From Liolophura sinensis (Eukaryota > Mollusca > Polyplacophora > Chitonida > Chitonidae): a stretch of 64,000 nucleotides of DNA. The notes below the pieces were generated by a model, which worked only from the letters and a program-made list of their open reading frames with translations, did not search any database and was not told the origin of the DNA. The translations under genes and the position numbers were made by a program. Each line of letters begins with the position of its first letter. The stretch's first letter is position 1. The stretch spans positions 28,184,330 to 28,248,329 of the forward strand of contig NC_088302.1 in assembly GCF_032854445.1 (NCBI RefSeq). The letters are read 5' to 3'. This document shows positions 61,501 through 64,000 of the stretch, piece by piece.

Positions 61501-63166
61501 GTTAAATGCATGCTTCCTGATTACCCACATGTGTGTGGCACACACCTGGCAGAAATCAGTAGCCACCTCTGTGGGAAGACATGTGAGCACATGTCATGAC
61601 ATCACAGGAGATTGTGCGGTTATGTCAGTTTTCGTTTCCCCAAGATGGATCAAGATCCTGGTGGTGAAAACACATGGATTTTCTGTACATTACATTGACC
61701 GGAACTTACAAAATGAAGATGCAGAAATGCTCACAAAGGTTTGATCTCGTCGTTGGCACATAAATAGGCAATACCACGTCAGTGTTTGTTATATTGCATT
61801 TCCAAAGCTTTCTATCAGGAAGCAAGTTTTTCTGCTTCTAACAATGGTAAATTTATCCGCGGAGTGGATGAAGTTGACCTCATCAGTATGTTAGTACATT
61901 TTTCAATCAGGTGTCAGCTTACTTGTGGAGATAACTTCCTGGTAGGTTTGTTTATACATGGTCATTTGTTTATCTAGCTAAGGTAAAAATAAACCACTAA
62001 TTTGTTTGTTTGTTGTCTTGCAGACATTAGCATCCTTCAATCACAGCCTAATATTTTCTTATGTAATGCATTACTGTTCTTGGCAACACAATAACATTCA
62101 ACTTATAGTGACAATATAAAAAACAATATAAAACTGTAAGCAATCAGCACTCACACGACTCATGTGTTAGCATGTAAAAAACAATATAAAATACGTAAGC
62201 AATCAGCACTCACACGACTCATGTATTAGCATGTAAAAAACAATATAGAACACGTAAGCAATCAGCACTCACACGAATCATGTGTTAGCATGTAAAAAAC
62301 AACATAGAACACGTAAGCAATCAGCACTCACACAACTCGTGTTAGCATGTAAAAAACAACATAAAACACGTAAGCAATCAGCACTCACACGACTCATGTG
62401 TCAGCATGTAAAAAACAACATAAAACACGTTAGCAATCAGCACTCACACGACTCATGTGTTAGCATGTAAAAAACAATATAAAACACGTAAGCAATCAGC
62501 ACTCACACGACTCATGTGTCAGCATGTACAAAACAATATAAAACACGTAAGCAATCAGCACTCACACGACTCATGTGTCAGCATGTAAAAAACAATATAA
62601 AACACGTAAGCAATCAGCACTCACACGACTCATGTGTTAGCATGTAAAAGACAATATAAAACACGTAAGCAATCAGCACTCACACGACTCATGTGTTAGC
62701 ATGTAAAAAACAATATAAAACACGTAAGCAATCAGCACTCACACGACTCATCTGAATCCATGCTGGGGTAGATCATGCCGTCACAATTCTCACTCAGTTC
62801 CACGGACAGGGAATTGAGCACGCTACCCCCAACTTGTGGCCCTCTGTGTGGCTTGAACCTCAATGTGTTGTCCGGTGTTTCCCATCTCGTCTCTGACCCC
62901 AAAGAAGGAAACGTCAGAAAACGGTAGCGGGAAAATGCCGCTTGAAGAATATCGCATGAGACAGTGGCTGCCACGAACTCAAAACTGCCAGCATCCACCG
63001 AGAGAACATTGCTAGACGGGACAAAATATTGAGGCAGAGGCCAAGGATAACCAACAGTTGGGTCTTTCACTATAGTCAGCTTTTCTGCTCTCTGTCGGTT
63101 ACCACTGACCGAGGAAAGGAAAAGTATTAGAGACACCCAGCCCACCGACAACCTCTCAGCCGCCAT
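49545..63166 (-). CDS. HEXA: Lysosomal beta-hexosaminidase, alpha-like, 3' end missing
   Basis: GH20 enzyme that removes terminal N-acetylhexosamine from glycans and gangliosides in the lysosome. Exons: 63166-62743, 55575-55463, 54630-54520, 52963-52862, 51689-51584, 51145-50941, 50164-50078, 49617-49545. All GT-AG and in phase, 407 codons; the 111- and 102-bp exons match my recollection of human exon sizes. Signal peptide 1-22 ([17 protein letters not shown]), GH20 N-domain start [26 protein letters not shown] (R204), [18 protein letters not shown], and the catalytic pair D347-E348 in [10 protein letters not shown]-glycosylation sequon NTT at 320. The loop [15 protein letters not shown] aligns with the alpha-subunit GSEP loop, not with the beta subunit. 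The start is the Met that opens the signal peptide; an upstream in-frame Met at 63235 gives a poor leader. The last about 145 residues, including the GGEACMWGE region, were not found before the gap. Confidence 0.95.
50228..50365 (-). mobile_element. SINE-like family 4 copy
   Basis: TTTATTTATTTAGTTATTTG then GTAAACCACCAACCTTTGGT, in a HEXA intron. Confidence 0.6.
50577..50819 (-). mobile_element. SINE family 2
   Basis: Reverse of the body and tail (GAGTGAGTGCTTGGGGTTTA ... CAATCCCCTTCATGCTGAAC), missing the tRNA-like head. In a HEXA intron. Confidence 0.8.
51399..51556 (-). mobile_element. SINE family 1, 3' part
   Basis: Reverse of tail and body (CAGCGGCCAGCATTATGGTT ... GTTGCTGGCAGCCTTCC), with the head missing. 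Confidence 0.75.
52029..52297 (-). mobile_element. SINE family 1, full length
   Basis: Complete copy ending in the head AACCGACTGAGCCACAGAGG-CCCCC, in a HEXA intron. Confidence 0.88.
53432..53812. mobile_element. Possible MITE with short inverted ends
   Basis: Left end AAAGTGAAAGACAGCACCTG, right end in reverse GGAAATGAGAAGACAGCATC, about 380 bp, no coding frame. The left end resembles the start of dispersed repeat B (AAGACAGCACCT). Confidence 0.5.
53946..54455 (-). repeat. Dispersed repeat B, copy 2 (inverted)
   Basis: Reverse-complement partner of 16895-17370. It ends about 65 bases from HEXA exon 3. Confidence 0.75.
54995..55360 (+). mobile_element. SINE-like family 3, near complete
   Basis: tRNA-like head TGGTCTCATGGTTTAACTGA ... 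AGACCCGGGATGAACACC, body GGGTCAGTATAATGTGACTG, tail GATGTTAAACCCAAGCTTAC then CATACATAAATA. In HEXA intron 2. Confidence 0.7.
55855..56168. repeat. About 108-bp tandem repeat, 3 copies
   Basis: Units AATGGCTTCATGTCCTGACT-TGAAGCCACTTCAGGTC ... ACATGTACCATATGGCTACA in HEXA intron 1. Confidence 0.92.
56262..56540. repeat. 44-65-bp minisatellite
   Basis: About five units of TGTGCTGCTTCACCCATGTG-TTCAAGTGTTCCTCACCTTT-ACAA, some with an added TGCTGCTTCATA. HEXA intron 1. Plus-strand Cys-rich open frames are by-products. Confidence 0.92.
56727..57582. repeat. 78-bp minisatellite, 11 copies
   Basis: Very uniform units CTTGATAAAACTACACAGCT-TTACAATTTGGAGCCGCTTT-AGTTTACGTATTTGAGCTAA-TCTTCAGCATAGTGTGAA. 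Variants are limited to A/G at three or four sites. HEXA intron 1. Confidence 0.96.
57820..58460. repeat. 53-bp minisatellite, 12 copies
   Basis: Units GTGTGTATTATGTCCCTGAT-GTAAATACATGCAGGTGACT-GGATTACTGCTTT. HEXA intron 1. Confidence 0.96.
58461..59955. other. HEXA intron 1, no further feature recognised
   Basis: Single-copy-looking sequence with only short open frames. Confidence 0.4.
59965..60485. repeat. About 36-bp minisatellite, 14 copies
   Basis: Units TGTGTGTATATGCTGATTTG-TGGGAGATACATGTAC, some extended by GTATTTG. HEXA intron 1. Open frames on both strands are by-products. Confidence 0.94.
60490..62115. other. HEXA intron 1, no gene recognised
   Basis: A degraded SINE-like family 4 fragment lies at 60533-60600 (TTGACCTTTGGCAAGTTATA). 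Otherwise there are short open frames without recognisable homology, the largest 93 codons at 61463-61744 (+). Confidence 0.4.
62119..62748. repeat. 59-bp minisatellite carrying a splice-donor copy, about 11 units
   Basis: Plus-strand unit GTAAGCAATCAGCACTCACA-CGACTCATGTGTTAGCATGT-AAAAAACAATATAAAACAC. The last unit runs into the 3' edge of HEXA exon 1. On the minus strand each unit reads ATGAGTCGT-GTGAGTGCTG, identical to the real exon 1 donor over the last exon bases and the first intron bases. Two units vary just before the GTGAGT. Confidence 0.95.
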
Positions 63167-64000
63167 TCTTCTATCACATGACGGCTCAAACTCCTCACAA
63201 CGCGTACTCCTTAGGCCCCTACACCTCTGCAACAAATAATGATCGACCTTTTGACCTCACCAGACTCTTTCAGAAGTATTGTTTCGGCTTGCGCTTTGCC
63301 GCATCACAGTAAACGGCACTATGTTCTTGTGTGAATGTCATCTAAAACTATTTTGACCAGATGTGGACTGAGCTTTTTTTTGGCACACTAATTTACCGGC
63401 AAAAAGAACTATATAGGGCTGGCCTATGTTCTTTGGTATCACTTGCCTATGGAGTACTCCACCTGCCCGGGGTCCAGATCTCTGTCCGTGTTTATTGCTT
63501 ATGCAGTAGCGCTGTACACTAGCCAAGAAATCGGCTGTGAACTATTAATGGTTGGGTAAGGTCTATAGTAAGGATGGCAGCCGTCGTCTCCGCGTATGCG
63601 CAAATATAAGACATCCTTGTAAATCGGATTTTCGGGCCGTATGCTGTACACTCGTGTGAAATAAATAGAGACATCGCTGTGGGGAGTTGATATTTTTAAA
63701 CGCCCTCGGAGTGAATTCGTCGCTGGTAGTCCACAAGCCCCGAGTTCCGTGCTACTTGTTTTCTGTACCACACACAGAAGAATAATTATTTCGAAAAACG
63801 AAACTGAAAGTTTTGTTTCAAGTACCGTACGTCTCAATATATGCTGATGTAAATGTGTTGTGACATAAATAACATTCACACTACCGTACATGGTGGAGAT
63901 ACATACATGTAGCAAAGCTTCGTGTAGGCCGTATTATTTTTTATGGTGTATTTAGTCATAAATGTGGTAGTTGGTATGACTGTGCACCGTCCACTGTGAC
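63167..64000. promoter_or_regulatory. HEXA upstream region, likely promoter
   Basis: CpG-richer sequence upstream of the HEXA start, with GCGTATGCGCAA (NRF1-like) near 63590 and GGATGGCAGCCGTC just before it. The minus-strand sequence at the start codon, AAGAATGGCGGC, is YY1-like. A 138-codon minus-strand open frame at 63499-63915 shows no recognisable domain. Function inferred from position. Confidence 0.35.

Noticed and set aside
61463-61744. 93-codon plus-strand open frame in HEXA intron 1
   Set aside because: No homology recognised, no splice or promoter context, and a length expected by chance.
62119-62748. CRISPR-like regular repeats (also the arrays at 56.7, 57.8 and 34.2 kb)
   Set aside because: Head-to-tail tandem repeats without distinct spacers or cas genes, in a eukaryotic genome.
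63167-63235. Upstream in-frame Met extending HEXA by 23 residues
   Set aside because: The leader MLQRCRGLRSTRCEEF is charged and would displace a clear signal peptide that begins at the next Met.
63499-63915. 138-codon minus-strand open frame as a gene
   Set aside because: No recognisable domain, and it lies in the probable HEXA promoter region. Too weak to call without transcripts.
1-64000. Retroviral, LTR, Polinton or other virus-like fossils
   Set aside because: No long terminal repeats, gag/pol-like frames or capsid-like proteins recognised on either strand.

Overview
This is a eukaryotic, intron-rich window with GT-AG introns. The tRNA-derived SINEs, with tails such as CACCAATCAAATAAATAAA and GTTAAACCCAAGCACTCACT, are of a kind I associate with molluscs and related lophotrochozoans. 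The species cannot be fixed from the sequence alone. No bacterial genes, CRISPR arrays, capsid- or envelope-bearing elements or intact reverse transcriptases were seen. One 200-base run of N lies at 48,723-48,922.

Four conserved protein genes could be assembled exon by exon, with reading phase preserved at every junction. (1) Dolichol kinase (DOLK), minus strand, about 1.7-14.6 kb: 10 coding exons, 472 codons, with the CTP-binding motif split across two exons. (2) FAN1, the Fanconi-associated nuclease, plus strand, 20.2-32.9 kb: 14 coding exons, 985 codons, with all catalytic residues. (3) The centriole protein POC5, plus strand, from 38.8 kb: nine exons visible, 3' end not found. (4) A lysosomal beta-hexosaminidase of alpha type (HEXA-like), minus strand, 63.2 kb down to 49.5 kb: eight exons visible, C-terminal third not found. 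DOLK and FAN1 are divergent. POC5 and HEXA converge on the assembly gap and both lose their 3' ends there, so the gap probably hides far more than 200 bases or marks a bad join. The four products (glycosylation, DNA crosslink repair, centriole, lysosome) share no obvious pathway. They look like ordinary housekeeping neighbours.

The rest is introns and intergenic DNA crowded with repeats. There are about 20 minisatellite arrays, most with a different unit (20 to 175 bp), about 18 copies of one tRNA-derived SINE (several with exact 10-13 bp target duplications), three further SINE-like families, a five-copy MITE-like family, and two short fold-back elements.

The most interesting points lie where repeats meet genes. 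A 59-bp array in HEXA intron 1 has copied the exon 1 splice donor about ten times. A 50-bp array in POC5 intron 7 carries an acceptor-like motif in each unit. One DOLK exon has a decayed, internally amplified duplicate next to it. The FAN1 protein appears to lack the UBZ ubiquitin-binding finger but keeps the adjacent PIP-like box and has a second, canonical PIP motif.
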